From Aureimonas pseudogalii (GTDB lineage Bacteria > Pseudomonadota > Alphaproteobacteria > Rhizobiales > Rhizobiaceae): DNA of 64,000 bases. This document shows, one piece after another, positions 18,047 through 26,223 of the stretch. Position 1 is the stretch's first letter; the number at the start of each line of letters is the position of its first letter. Where the stretch lies: positions 496,001 through 560,000 of the forward strand of contig NZ_JACIEK010000001.1 in assembly GCF_014196835.1 (NCBI RefSeq). The letters run 5' to 3'. Below the pieces are notes generated by a model. It ran no database searches and had not been told where the DNA came from. It worked only from the letters and a program-made list of their open reading frames with translations. Made by a program: the position numbers and the translations under genes.

Positions 18047-19056
18047 TATGCGGCTGCCCGTTGGTCCCGCGCGAACGGCTTCGCCCAATTCCACGGAAGC
18101 AACTCTTCGAGCCGGCTCTGCGGCGTGTCGGCGATGCGGCTGAGAACGTTGGCGAGCCAGGCCTGCGGATCGATGTCGTTGAGCTTGGCGGTGGCGATCA
18201 TCGTCAGCATGAAGGCACAGCGATCGGCGCCGCGCTGCGAGCCGGCGAAGGTCCATGAGCGGCGGCCGAGGGCGATGCCGCGCAAGGCTCGCTCCGCTGC
18301 GTTGTTCGACAGGCAGACGCGCCCGTCTGTCGTGAATCCGGCGAAGGCGTCCCACTTGGTCAGCATGTAGTCCATCGCCTTGGCGACGTCGGCATGGCGT
18401 GACAGTCGCGCCCGCTCGGTGCGCATCCAGCTTTCCAGATCAACGAGAAGCGGCAGCGAGCGTTCGCGGCGGATCGCCAGGCGCTCGGCGGCAGGCAAGC
18501 CGTTGATCTCGCGCTCAATGGCGAAGAGGGCATCGATGCACTTCACCGCCTCCAGCGCCATGGGCGAGATCGACGCCGCGTTCTTTCCCCGACGCGCGTT
18601 CTTCGCGAGGTCGGCGAGTTCGAAGAACTTGCGACGGGCATGTACCCAGCATAGCGCCTGGGTCAGCGGTCCCGGACTTCGATCCGCAGCATAGAGGCGC
18701 CCGTAGCCGGGATAGGCGTCGGCTTGCAGGATGCCGGTCCAGCCCTTCAGGTGCTCCTCCGGCTGCTCGGCCGTGCGGTCCGGGGAAGCATGATACAGGG
18801 CCGCCGGTGGGGCTTGACCGTCAAAGGGACGGTCGTCGCGCACATAGGTCCAGATCCGGCCCGTGACGGTCCGGCCCTTGGCCAGGATCGGCACGGTCGT
18901 ATCGTCGCCGTGCAGACGCTCGGCGGCGAGGACGTGGGCGGTGATGAGGTCATGCAGCGGCCGAAGGGCGTGGGCGCAGGCGCCGACCCGGACATGATCG
19001 ACGACGATCGAATGTACCTTGACGCCGGCTCGCGCCTCCCGTACAAGCCCCATCAA
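18046..19056 (-). pseudogene. IS66 family transposase, N-terminally truncated
   Basis: The 336-residue reading frame carries the DDE catalytic region and C-terminus of an IS66 TnpC: AERLHGDDTTVP (first Asp), GILQADAYPGYGRLY, CWVHARRKFFELADLAK, ERALRGIALGRRSWTFAGSQRG and the terminal PWNW. Full TnpC is about 500 or more residues; the zinc-finger/helix-turn-helix N-terminus is missing, and homology stops about 90 nt before the tRNA-Gln gene. TnpA and TnpB are absent. The protein is therefore unlikely to support transposition. Confidence 0.85.
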
Positions 19057-19101
19057 CCTTGCAGGCTAACCAGCCGGCAAGCGGATGCTACGGCATCATG
19101 C

Positions 19102-19175
19102 TGGGGAATAGTTTAAGGGTAGAACAGCGGACTCTGACTCCGCTAGTCTTGGTTCGAATCCAGGTTCCCCAGCCA
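19102..19175 (+). tRNA. tRNA-Gln (CUG)
   Basis: A full cloverleaf can be drawn. The acceptor is TGGGGAA/TTCCCCA, the anticodon stem is GCGGA/TCCGC around loop CTCTGAC (anticodon CUG), and the T arm is CTTGG-TTCGAAT-CCAGG. The discriminator is G, with encoded CCA. Confidence 0.97.
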
Positions 19176-19263
19176 GCTAGACGCCCTACGACGCATGGGC
19201 TTCAGACCCAAACCACCTCACCGCACGACGATGTCGGCCTTTGCTAGACAGGCCAGCTAGACG
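19172..19263. repeat. 12-bp direct repeat overlapping the tRNA-Gln 3-prime end
   Basis: GCCAGCTAGACG occurs at 19172-19183, including the encoded CCA of the tRNA, and again at 19252-19263. A short duplication at a tRNA 3-prime end resembles an attachment-site footprint, but no integrase is present and 12 bp could be chance. Confidence 0.4.
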
Positions 19264-20258
19264 ACGATGATCCGGGTTTGCTGCTCTGCAGAGGCTCGAA
19301 CGCGAGGGTCGAGCCGACCGTTCGGGTGTGATGGCTCGCCCCCTCCCCTCTTCAAGGAGTGCGGGCCGTGGCGATCGTCTTCCGTCCCAGCACCATGGCG
19401 ATGTCTTGCTTGCGCCGTTCTCTTTCAGGAGCGCCGATCATGGACCGGAGAGCGTGGAACGTCGGCCCGGAGGCACCACGAGAGTTGACGCACAGGATCG
19501 TCACGGCCGGTTTCCGCGTCTTGCCGGCCTGACGATCCTTCTCGGCCCTCTCAGCCGCGGCTCGGGCCACCGCCTCGCCGCTCCCCCCTCCCCGGCAAGC
19601 GCCGTGCGCAGTGGCCAGGCGATCCCGACGCCGGCCTAGTCCGTGCACACGACGATCCAGTCCTCCTGGACGCCGTTGCGCGGGAGCGAGATGGCGCCGC
19701 CTTCGAAGGCCCGCGAACATCCCGAGCGCGATCGGCAGGTTCAGCGCCAATGGCACGACCGCCATGACCGCGGCGCGCTCCGTTCGGCCTCCTCGCCCGG
19801 TTCGCCTTCCTGGCGCTCTTCGGCTTCGGGATCTGCCGGGCACCTTTCACAGGACTGTCCTTCCTCTCGCCGCGCTTGGTGGCCACGCCAAAACCGCGGC
19901 GAGGACTGCCATGACATCGTTCGCGAACCGCCGCTCCTCTCGAAGCCTTTATCGCGCCGGCCGGCGTTGAAGGCGCGGTCGATCGATGCCAGCGGCATCT
20001 ACCTCAGCCGGTGCTCCGGCGCCCTGCGTTCCGATCGAACGTCGTCGCCGCTTCGCATCGAGGTGACCGGCATTCGCAACGGAAGACGACCGGAAAGACG
20101 ATCGGCGGCCGATGCGCCTTCGTGCATGCTGGATCAATCCGGCCGGACCTTTCATTCCCAGGATCCACTTTGCCCCTCCTACAAGTTGCACCAAGCGTCG
20201 GCGTGGCCGGTCGCACGGAAGGCTGGTCGGCCCGTCTGCGAAACTTTCGTATCGACAC
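19264..20258. other. About 1 kb without a convincing gene downstream of tRNA-Gln
   Basis: Several reading frames of 70-220 codons exist on both strands, but all are rich in Arg/Ser/Pro, overlap each other and show no recognisable domain. Codon periodicity seems lost compared with neighbours. It is best read as decayed accessory DNA next to a tRNA. A short stretch on the minus strand around 19640-19900 may be the tail of a frameshifted gene, but I could not identify it. Confidence 0.45.
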
Positions 20259-20290
20259 TTGACAGGCGCCTAGCTTCCGTTCAGCTTAAT
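20259..20290 (+). promoter_or_regulatory. Probable promoter of the amide operon
   Basis: A perfect -35 (TTGACA, 20259-20264) is followed by a -10-like CTTAAT (20285-20290) with a long 20-nt spacer. A start point near 20297 would put the two leader hairpins at the very 5-prime end of the transcript. The spacing makes the -10 assignment tentative. Confidence 0.5.
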
Positions 20291-20301
20291 CCTTGAGCGT
20301 G

Positions 20302-20387
20302 GGGCAAGGCTGCCCAAAGTCGCGCCAGAACGATGATCCTTTGACTTGGCACCGTCGCCCCGCAGCCATCAGGCTGAGGGGCTTTTT
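20302..20387 (+). promoter_or_regulatory. ANTAR-type antitermination leader with intrinsic terminator
   Basis: Hairpin P1 is GGGC-AAGGCT-GCCC (20302-20315). Hairpin P2 is GGC-ACCGTC-GCC (20348-20359). Both hexaloops have A at position 1 and G at position 4, the feature recognised by ANTAR proteins. The P2 3-prime arm is also the beginning of a strong terminator: GCCCC, a G/A mismatch, CAGCC, loop ATCA, GGCTG, GGGGC, then TTTTT (20357-20387). P2 and the terminator are mutually exclusive, so AmiR bound to P1-P2 should allow read-through into amiC. P2 has only 3 strong base pairs. Confidence 0.72.
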
Positions 20388-20402
20388 GCGTGGGACGACC
20401 TG

Positions 20403-21563
20403 ATGGCTCGACGAAACGTTCCGATCGGTATCCTGTTCTCCGCCACCGGGTCCTATGGCGCGGTCGGGCGCACGATGCTGAACGGGGCGCTTCTCGCATG
20501 CCGCGAGATCGCAGGCGATGCCGAGGCCGGCATCCGCCTCGATCCCGTCGTCATCGATCCCGGCAGCCGCCTCTCGGCCTATGCGCCAGCCGTCCACGCG
20601 CTGCTCGGGCGCGGCATCCGCCATGTCGTCGGCTGCTACACCTCCTCCTCGCGCAAGGAGGTGATCCCGATCTTCGAGAAGCGCGACGCGCTGCTCTGGT
20701 ATCCCGCCCATTACGAGGGCTTCGAGAGTTCGGAGAACGTCGTCTACACGGGCGCGGCACCCAACCATCACATCCTGCCGCTCGTCGATTTCCTCGTCAC
20801 GCGGTGTGGCCGCCGGGCCTTCTGCATCGGCTCCAACTACATCTGGGCCTGGGAGAGCAACCGGGTCCTGCGCGACGAGCTCGGCCAGCGCGGCGGCACG
20901 ATCGTCGCCGAGCGCTACCTGCCGGTCGGCGAGACCGACATGGCGCAGATCGTCGAAGCGATCCTCGAAGCCGAGCCCGACTTCGTCTTCAACTCGCTGA
21001 TCGGCGAGTCCGCCTATGCCTTCTTCCGCGCCTTACGAGCGGAATGCGAGGCGCGCGGCATCGATCAGGTCAGGCGCTTTCCCGTGGCGAGCTGCAATCT
21101 CTCGGAGCCCGAGCTGCTCGAGATCGGTCCCGAGGCCGTCGACGGCCATCTCAGCTCCTCGGTCTGGTTCGCGAGCATCGACAGCCACGCCAATCGCCGC
21201 TTCGTCGCCGCCTACGACCGCGCCTTTCCCGATGGGCCCGTGGCCTCCGCGGAGGGCGAGGCCGCCTTCATCGCCGTGAAGCTGCTGGCCAAGACGCTGG
21301 CCGCCGCCGGGACGGATGCGATCGCGGCGGTGCGTGCGAGGGTCGCCGGACAGACGTTCGACGCGCCGCAGGGCTGCGTCTCGATCGATCCGCAGACGCT
21401 TCATGCCTATCTGACGCCCCGCATCGGCCGCTCGCGCGCCGACGGGCAGTTCGACATCCTGATGGAAGCGCAGGAGCCGGTTCGCCCCGATCCCTATCTC
21501 GTGCGCTCCTCCGCCGCCCTCGAACAGCCGGTTCTCCGGCCCGCCTTGAGGATCGTGTCATGA
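20403..21563 (+). CDS. amiC: AmiC-like amide sensor, negative regulator of AmiR
   Basis: AmiC is a cytoplasmic periplasmic-binding-protein-fold sensor that holds AmiR inactive until an amide binds. The 386-residue protein lacks a signal peptide and starts directly with VPIGILFSATGSYGAVGRTMLNGALLA. It keeps the Peripla_BP_5/AmiC core (VVGCYTSSSRKEVIPIFEKRDALLWYPAHYEGFESSENVVYTGAAPNHHILPL). The start at 20403 is chosen over an in-frame reading through the leader terminator. The stop overlaps the amiR start (ATGA), fitting the need for co-production of the complex. Confidence 0.9.
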   Translation: MARRNVPIGILFSATGSYGAVGRTMLNGALLACREIAGDAEAGIRLDPVVIDPGSRLSAYAPAVHALLGRGIRHVVGCYTSSSRKEVIPIFEKRDALLWYPAHYEGFESSENVVYTGAAPNHHILPLVDFLVTRCGRRAFCIGSNYIWAWESNRVLRDELGQRGGTIVAERYLPVGETDMAQIVEAILEAEPDFVFNSLIGESAYAFFRALRAECEARGIDQVRRFPVASCNLSEPELLEIGPEAVDGHLSSSVWFASIDSHANRRFVAAYDRAFPDGPVASAEGEAAFIAVKLLAKTLAAAGTDAIAAVRARVAGQTFDAPQGCVSIDPQTLHAYLTPRIGRSRADGQFDILMEAQEPVRPDPYLVRSSAALEQPVLRPALRIVS

Positions 21564-22207
21564 GCGTCGTGCGCTTCGTGCAGAACTTCAGCCAGCGCCG
21601 GGCGCTGATCGCCTCGGCCGACGCGCGCGCGATCGAGGCGCTTTCGGTGACGCTCGGCAAGCTCGGCCTCCTTGTCGAGCCGCTCGGCGCCGAGGGGGCG
21701 CAGGCGCCGCTCGCCGATCTCGACGCCGCCCGGGACGTCCTCTTTCTCGACGGCGATCTGCACGCGCCGCCGATCGTGCCGACCGGCCCCACGGCCGAAT
21801 TGCCGCTCGTTCCCCTCGTCGGCCTCGTCGGGGTGGAGGCGCCGAGCCGGCTGCGCGCGCTGATGCTGGCGGGCGCCACCGCCTTCCTTCCCAAGCCCGT
21901 CTACGGCGGCTCGGTCTATTCCGCGCTCTACCTCGCGGTGAACGAGCATGCCCGCAAGGCCGCACTCGGTTCAGCGGTCGAAGAGCTCGAACAGCGCCGG
22001 CGTCAACGCCGCTACGTCGTCAAGGCGATCCTGATCGTGATCGCGGAGGCGGGCCTCGACGACGAGGCGGCCTTCCAGTCCTTGAGGCGGGCGGCGATGC
22101 GCGCGCGCCTCGGCCTCGAAGCCTATTGCGAGCAGCTCGTCCGCGAGCGCGCCGACGAAGATCTCGACAATCCCGCGGCCCCTTTCGCAAGGGCCGCGGT
22201 GGACTGA
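21560..22207 (+). CDS. amiR: AmiR-like ANTAR-domain antiterminator
   Basis: This 215-residue protein has an N-terminal pseudo-receiver domain (about 14-130; the phosphorylatable Asp is not obvious), a coiled-coil-like stretch (EELEQRRRQRR near 145-157) and a C-terminal ANTAR domain (about 150-210: VKAILIVIAEAGLDDEAAFQSLRRAAMRARLGLEAYCEQLV). AmiR-type proteins bind nascent RNA hairpins and prevent termination. The matching hairpins lie in the leader of this same operon. Its ATG overlaps the amiC stop. Confidence 0.9.
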   Translation: MSVVRFVQNFSQRRALIASADARAIEALSVTLGKLGLLVEPLGAEGAQAPLADLDAARDVLFLDGDLHAPPIVPTGPTAELPLVPLVGLVGVEAPSRLRALMLAGATAFLPKPVYGGSVYSALYLAVNEHARKAALGSAVEELEQRRRQRRYVVKAILIVIAEAGLDDEAAFQSLRRAAMRARLGLEAYCEQLVRERADEDLDNPAAPFARAAVD

Positions 22208-22239
22208 GCCGACGCCTTCCCCCCTGACGGAGACCACAG

Positions 22240-23472
22240 ATGAAGATGCGATCCTCCAGCGTCCTCGCGGCGCTCGGAACACTCCTCCTATTGTCCGGCG
22301 CCAGCCTTGCCCAGGAACCGATCAAGCTCGGCGTCCTCGAGGACCAGTCCGGCGACTTCGCCGTCGCCACGATCGGCAAGGTCCACGGCATCGAGCTCGC
22401 CACCGAGGAGATCAACGCGGCCGGCGGCATCGCGGGCCGCCCGCTCGAGCTCGTGGTCTACGACACGCAGTCGGACAACACGCGCTACCAGGAGTTCATG
22501 CGCCGCGTCCTGCAGCGCGACAAGGTGGATGCCGTCTTCGCCGGCTTCTCCTCGGCCTCGCGCGAGGCCTACCGGCCGATCGTCAACCAGTTCGACGGCC
22601 TCGCCTTCTACAACAACCAGTACGAGGGCGGCGTCTGCGACGCCAACATGATCGTCACGGGCGCCGTGCCCGAGCAGCAGTTCTCGACGCTCATTCCCTA
22701 CATGATCGAGACCTACGGCAAGAAGGTCTACACGATCGCGGCGGACTACAATTTCGGCCAGATCTCGGCCGAATGGGTGCGCAACATCGTGAAGGAGAGC
22801 GGCGGCGAGATGGTCGGCGAGGAGTTCATCCCGCTCGGCGTCTCCCAGTTCTCGCAGACCATCCAGAACATCCAGACCGCCAAGCCGGACGTCCTCGTGA
22901 CGCTCCTCGTCGGCACGGCGCAGGCCTCCTACTACGAGCAGGCGGGCGCGGCGAACCTGAAGGTGCCGATGGCCTCCTCGGTCAATGTCGGCCAGGGCTA
23001 CGAGCACAAGCGCTTCAGGCCGCCCTCGCTCGCCAACATGTACGCCACCGTGAACTACATCGAGGAGGTCGACACGCCCGCCTCGAAGGCCTTCGTCGAG
23101 AAGTGGCACAAGAAGTTCCCGGACGAGCCCTACATCAACCAGGAGGCCGAGAACTCCTACACGGCGGTCTATCTCTACAAGTCGATGATCGAGCGGGCCG
23201 GCGGCTCGACGAAGAAGGACGATCTGCGCGCCGAGATCGCCAAGGGCGACGTCTGCTTCGACGCGCCGGAGGGCAAGGTCTGCCTCGACCCGAAGAGCCA
23301 GCACATGTCCCACACGATCTATCTCGCCAAGGTCGGCGAGGACCACGCGATCACCTTCCCGAAGGTCTGGAACGACATCAAGCCCTACTGGCTGGGCGAT
23401 GCCGGCTGCGACCTGACGAAGAGCGACCCGAGCGCGCAGTACACGCCGTCGAACCCGCCGCCGAAGGGCTGA
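22240..23472 (+). CDS. HAAT-type ABC transporter solute-binding protein for amides/urea
   Basis: This 410-residue periplasmic protein has a signal peptide (residues 1-24, ending GASLAQ) and a Peripla_BP_5 domain (IKLGVLEDQSGDFAVATIGKVHGIELATEEINAAGGIAGRPLELVVYDTQSD). It resembles the binding proteins of short-chain amide/urea importers and is a distant relative of AmiC. Its position between amiR and the permeases, with amidohydrolases downstream, supports amide or urea uptake; the precise ligand is inferred. A stable hairpin follows the stop. Confidence 0.87.
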   Translation: MKMRSSSVLAALGTLLLLSGASLAQEPIKLGVLEDQSGDFAVATIGKVHGIELATEEINAAGGIAGRPLELVVYDTQSDNTRYQEFMRRVLQRDKVDAVFAGFSSASREAYRPIVNQFDGLAFYNNQYEGGVCDANMIVTGAVPEQQFSTLIPYMIETYGKKVYTIAADYNFGQISAEWVRNIVKESGGEMVGEEFIPLGVSQFSQTIQNIQTAKPDVLVTLLVGTAQASYYEQAGAANLKVPMASSVNVGQGYEHKRFRPPSLANMYATVNYIEEVDTPASKAFVEKWHKKFPDEPYINQEAENSYTAVYLYKSMIERAGGSTKKDDLRAEIAKGDVCFDAPEGKVCLDPKSQHMSHTIYLAKVGEDHAITFPKVWNDIKPYWLGDAGCDLTKSDPSAQYTPSNPPPKG

Positions 23473-23478
23473 TCCAGA

Positions 23479-23506
23479 GCCGGCCGGGCGCTCCTGCCCG
23501 GCCGGC
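23479..23506 (+). terminator. Intercistronic GC-rich hairpin after the amide-binding-protein gene
   Basis: An 11-bp perfect stem (GCCGGCCGGGC/GCCCGGCCGGC) with a 6-nt loop is followed by CCCCTCCTTCG rather than a T run. It probably stabilises the upstream message or attenuates transcription into the permease genes. Confidence 0.6.
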
Positions 23507-23546
23507 CCCTCCTTCGATCCGCGTTCTCCAACCCCGGGATGGCACG

Positions 23547-24419
23547 ATGGACGTCCTCTACGGCGCCTTTACCTTTCTCTACCAAGCCGGCGACGCCTTC
23601 GCCTTTCTCGTCCTCTCCGCCTGCGGCCTCGCCGTGATCTTCGGCATGATGGGCGTCATCAACCTCGCCCATGGCGAGTTCATCCTCTGCGGCGCCTACG
23701 TCTCGACGAGCGCGGCCCGCATGGGCCTGCCGCTGCCCCTCGCCATCCTTCTCGGTGCGCTCGTCGCGGGGCTCGTCGGCATGGCGCTGGAGCGCCTGGT
23801 GATCCGCCATCTCTACGAGCGCCCGCTCGACACGATCGTCGCCACCTGGGGCGTCTCGATGATCGCGACGCAGGGAACGCTGATCCTTCTCGGCTCCACC
23901 CTGCAGGGCACGGGCACGCCCTTCGGCTCCTTCGCCGTCGGCCCCTACAGCTATTCGGTCTACCGGCTCGTGCTGGTCAGCGCCGCGCTGCTGACGCTGC
24001 TCTGCCTCTGGCTGGTCTTCACGAGGACGCGCTTCGGCACGATGGCGCGCGCCACGATCCAGGTGCCGCACATTGCCGAGGCGCTCGGCGTCAACACGAG
24101 CCTGATCTACTCGCTGACCTTCGGCCTCGGCGCCGCGCTCGCGGGCCTCGCCGGCGGGCTCTACGCCCCGACCATGACGCTCGTGCCGACCATGGGCAGC
24201 GCCTTCGTGGTGGAGGCCTTCGTCACCGTCGTGGTGGGGGGCGCCGACATCTTCCTCGGCACCGCGCCCGCCGCCGCCGTGCTCGGCATCGTCAAGGCCG
24301 CGCTCACCTCCTGGCAGGGACAGCTCTTCGGCCAGATCGGACTGCTCGTCGCCGTCATCGTCGTCATCCGCGTCCTGCCCCGAGGCATCTCGGGCTGGAT
24401 CCTGCGCGAAAGGGCCTGA
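23547..24419 (+). CDS. Amide/urea ABC transporter permease, LivH/UrtB type
   Basis: This 290-residue inner-membrane permease has about eight hydrophobic segments. The BPD_transp_2 hallmarks are GLAVIFGMMGVINLAHGEFILCGAYV near residues 26-51, a middle LGVNTSLIYSLTFGLGAALAGLAGGLYAP, and a C-terminal VVVGGADIFLGTAPAA. The start ATG at 23547 gives the family N-terminus; the upstream open frame lies inside the binding-protein gene. It is third in the importer-containing operon. Confidence 0.9.
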   Translation: MDVLYGAFTFLYQAGDAFAFLVLSACGLAVIFGMMGVINLAHGEFILCGAYVSTSAARMGLPLPLAILLGALVAGLVGMALERLVIRHLYERPLDTIVATWGVSMIATQGTLILLGSTLQGTGTPFGSFAVGPYSYSVYRLVLVSAALLTLLCLWLVFTRTRFGTMARATIQVPHIAEALGVNTSLIYSLTFGLGAALAGLAGGLYAPTMTLVPTMGSAFVVEAFVTVVVGGADIFLGTAPAAAVLGIVKAALTSWQGQLFGQIGLLVAVIVVIRVLPRGISGWILRERA

Positions 24420-24424
24420 TCTCC

Positions 24425-25504
24425 ATGGCACGCGCTTTGAAAAAGCCGCGCTGGCTGGCGCTTCTCGAAGGCCCGCAGACGCTGGGCAAGGGCCCGAAGT
24501 TCTGGGCGCCCTTCCTCCTCGTCCTCCTCGCCGCCTCGGCCTATCCGCTGTTCGCGGACGGCTACGACGTCGGCAACAACGTCTACTTCTTCAACTGGGC
24601 CTTCATGGCCCTCGGCCTCAGCCTCATCTGGGGCTATGGCGGGGCGCTGTCCTTCGGCCAGACCGCCTTCTTCGGCGTCGCCGGCTACGCCTACAGCGTC
24701 ATCTCGATCAATCTCGGCGACGCCTACGGCCTGACGCTCTTCGCGCTTCTGGCCGCCGTCCTGATCTCGGCGCTGTTTGCCGCCGTGCTCGGCTACTTCC
24801 TCTTTTTCGGGCGCATCTCCGGCGTCTTCCTCGGCATCGTCACGCTCTCGGTGACGCTCGTCCTCGAGCGGTTCATGTCGCAGACCGCGGGGCCGGAATG
24901 GCGCATCGGCGCGGCGCGTCTCAACGGCTTCAACGGCATGGGCGGCATGCCCTCGCTGACGATTCCCTGGCCGGGCGGCGCCATCGCGCTCTTTCCCGAC
25001 ATCCCGCTCTACTACGTGACGCTGACGCTCCTGACGCTCGTCTATCTCGGCCTTCGCATCCTCGTGAACTCGCGCTTCGGAAACGTCCTCGTCGCCATCC
25101 GCGAGAACCCGCAGCGCGCCGAGATGCTCGGCTACGACATCCGCCGCTACCAGCTCGCCGCCTTCGTCGTCGGCTCGGCGCTCGCGGGGCTCTCGGGCGT
25201 CCTCTACACGTCCTGGGGCAACTACATCACGCCGGCCTCGATGGGCATGACGGCGGCCTCGCTGCCGATCGTCTGGGTCGCCGTCGGCGGACGCTCGGAT
25301 CTCACGACCACGCTTCTCGGCACGCTCCTCGTGCTCGCCGGCTTCCAGGCGCTGACGATCTACGGCAGCCAATATGCGATCGTCGTCATGGGCTTCCTCC
25401 TCGTCGCCACCGTCCTCGTCGCGCCGAACGGCCTCGTCTACGGCATCGGCTCGCTCCTCTCGGGACGCCTGCGCCGGCGGGTGCGCGAACGGGAGGCCGT
25501 GTGA
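24425..25504 (+). CDS. Amide/urea ABC transporter permease, LivM/UrtC type
   Basis: This 359-residue permease partner has several transmembrane helices, an N-terminal cytoplasmic stretch of about 30 residues and the family features ALGLSLIWGYGGALSFGQTAFFGVAGYAYSV and LGYDIRRYQLAAFVVGSALAGLSGVLY. It starts 5 nt after the first permease and its stop overlaps the ATG of the next ATPase (TGATG). Together with the first permease it forms the membrane channel. Confidence 0.9.
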   Translation: MARALKKPRWLALLEGPQTLGKGPKFWAPFLLVLLAASAYPLFADGYDVGNNVYFFNWAFMALGLSLIWGYGGALSFGQTAFFGVAGYAYSVISINLGDAYGLTLFALLAAVLISALFAAVLGYFLFFGRISGVFLGIVTLSVTLVLERFMSQTAGPEWRIGAARLNGFNGMGGMPSLTIPWPGGAIALFPDIPLYYVTLTLLTLVYLGLRILVNSRFGNVLVAIRENPQRAEMLGYDIRRYQLAAFVVGSALAGLSGVLYTSWGNYITPASMGMTAASLPIVWVAVGGRSDLTTTLLGTLLVLAGFQALTIYGSQYAIVVMGFLLVATVLVAPNGLVYGIGSLLSGRLRRRVREREAV

Positions 25505-26223
25505 TGGCCGCCCTTCTCGAAACCCGCACGCTGAACAAGTGGTTCGGCGGGCTGCATGTCACCGGCGGCGTCGACTTCGACCTCGAGCAGGGCGAGATCC
25601 ATTGCCTGATCGGGCCGAACGGGGCCGGCAAGTCGACGCTCTTCCGGCTGATCCTCGGCGAACACCTGCCGAGTTCCGGCCAGATCCTCTACGAGGGCGC
25701 CGACATCACGAACGACAAGCCCTTTCAGCGCATCCGGCGGGGCATCAGCGTCAAGTTCCAGGTGCCCGGCATCTTCAAGGCGCTTTCGGTGCGCCAGAAC
25801 CTGCAGATCGCCCTCCAGCACCACGAGAGCCCCGAAACGCTTCACGACGAGATCGACCGGCTTCTCGAATTTCTCAAGCTGACGGCCGACGAGAGAGTGC
25901 TCGCCGGCAATCTCAGCCACGGCCAGAAGCAATGGCTGGAGATCGGCATGGCGATCGCCCTGAAGCCGCGGCTGCTGCTTCTCGACGAGCCGACCGCCGG
26001 CATGACGCCCGACGAGACCTTCGCCACCGGCGAGATGGTCCAGGCCCTCAATCGCCAGGGCGTCACGGTCCTGGCCGTCGAACACGACATGGCCTTCGTG
26101 CGCCAGATCGCCCAGCGGGTGACGGTGCTGCATTTCGGCAAGATCTTCGCCCAGGGCACGATCGAGGAGATCGTCGCCGATCCCCGCGTCGCCGCGATCT
26201 ATCTCGGAGAGGTCCATGCGTAG
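25504..26223 (+). CDS. Amide/urea ABC transporter ATPase, LivG/UrtD type
   Basis: This 239-residue ATPase has Walker A GPNGAGKST (about 37-45), Q-loop region KFQVPGIFKALSVRQNL, signature LSHGQKQWLEIG, Walker B LLLLDEPTAGM and H-loop VLAVEHDM. The wording of the Q-loop region and the signature (SHGQKQ rather than SGGQQR) is typical of the urea/amide branch. It overlaps the neighbouring genes at both ends. Confidence 0.92.
   Translation: MAALLETRTLNKWFGGLHVTGGVDFDLEQGEIHCLIGPNGAGKSTLFRLILGEHLPSSGQILYEGADITNDKPFQRIRRGISVKFQVPGIFKALSVRQNLQIALQHHESPETLHDEIDRLLEFLKLTADERVLAGNLSHGQKQWLEIGMAIALKPRLLLLDEPTAGMTPDETFATGEMVQALNRQGVTVLAVEHDMAFVRQIAQRVTVLHFGKIFAQGTIEEIVADPRVAAIYLGEVHA

Larger units (their letters stand above)
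17202..19056. mobile_element. IS66-type element remnant with passenger genes
   Basis: The truncated tnpC, a pRiA4b ORF-3 gene and a DUF6429 gene form a compact block typical of IS66-related elements in rhizobia. The outer ends are approximate: no terminal inverted repeats or target duplication were identified, and the tnpC end is cut near the tRNA. Confidence 0.65.

Noticed and set aside
19551-19886. A 111-codon minus-strand frame with a basic N-terminus.
   Set aside because: Composition is Arg/Ser/Ala-rich with no hydrophobic core or recognised motif, and its overlap with other equally poor frames suggests decayed DNA.
20346-20362. A sigma-54-like TGGCAC element in the amiC leader.
   Set aside because: The required -12 TTGC is absent (CCCGC at that spacing), and the sequence is better explained as hairpin P2 and the terminator arm.
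20363-20376. An alternative second ANTAR hairpin using CAGC/GCTG with hexaloop CATCAG.
   Set aside because: The loop lacks A at position 1 and G at position 4 does not fit; this segment is the terminator apex.
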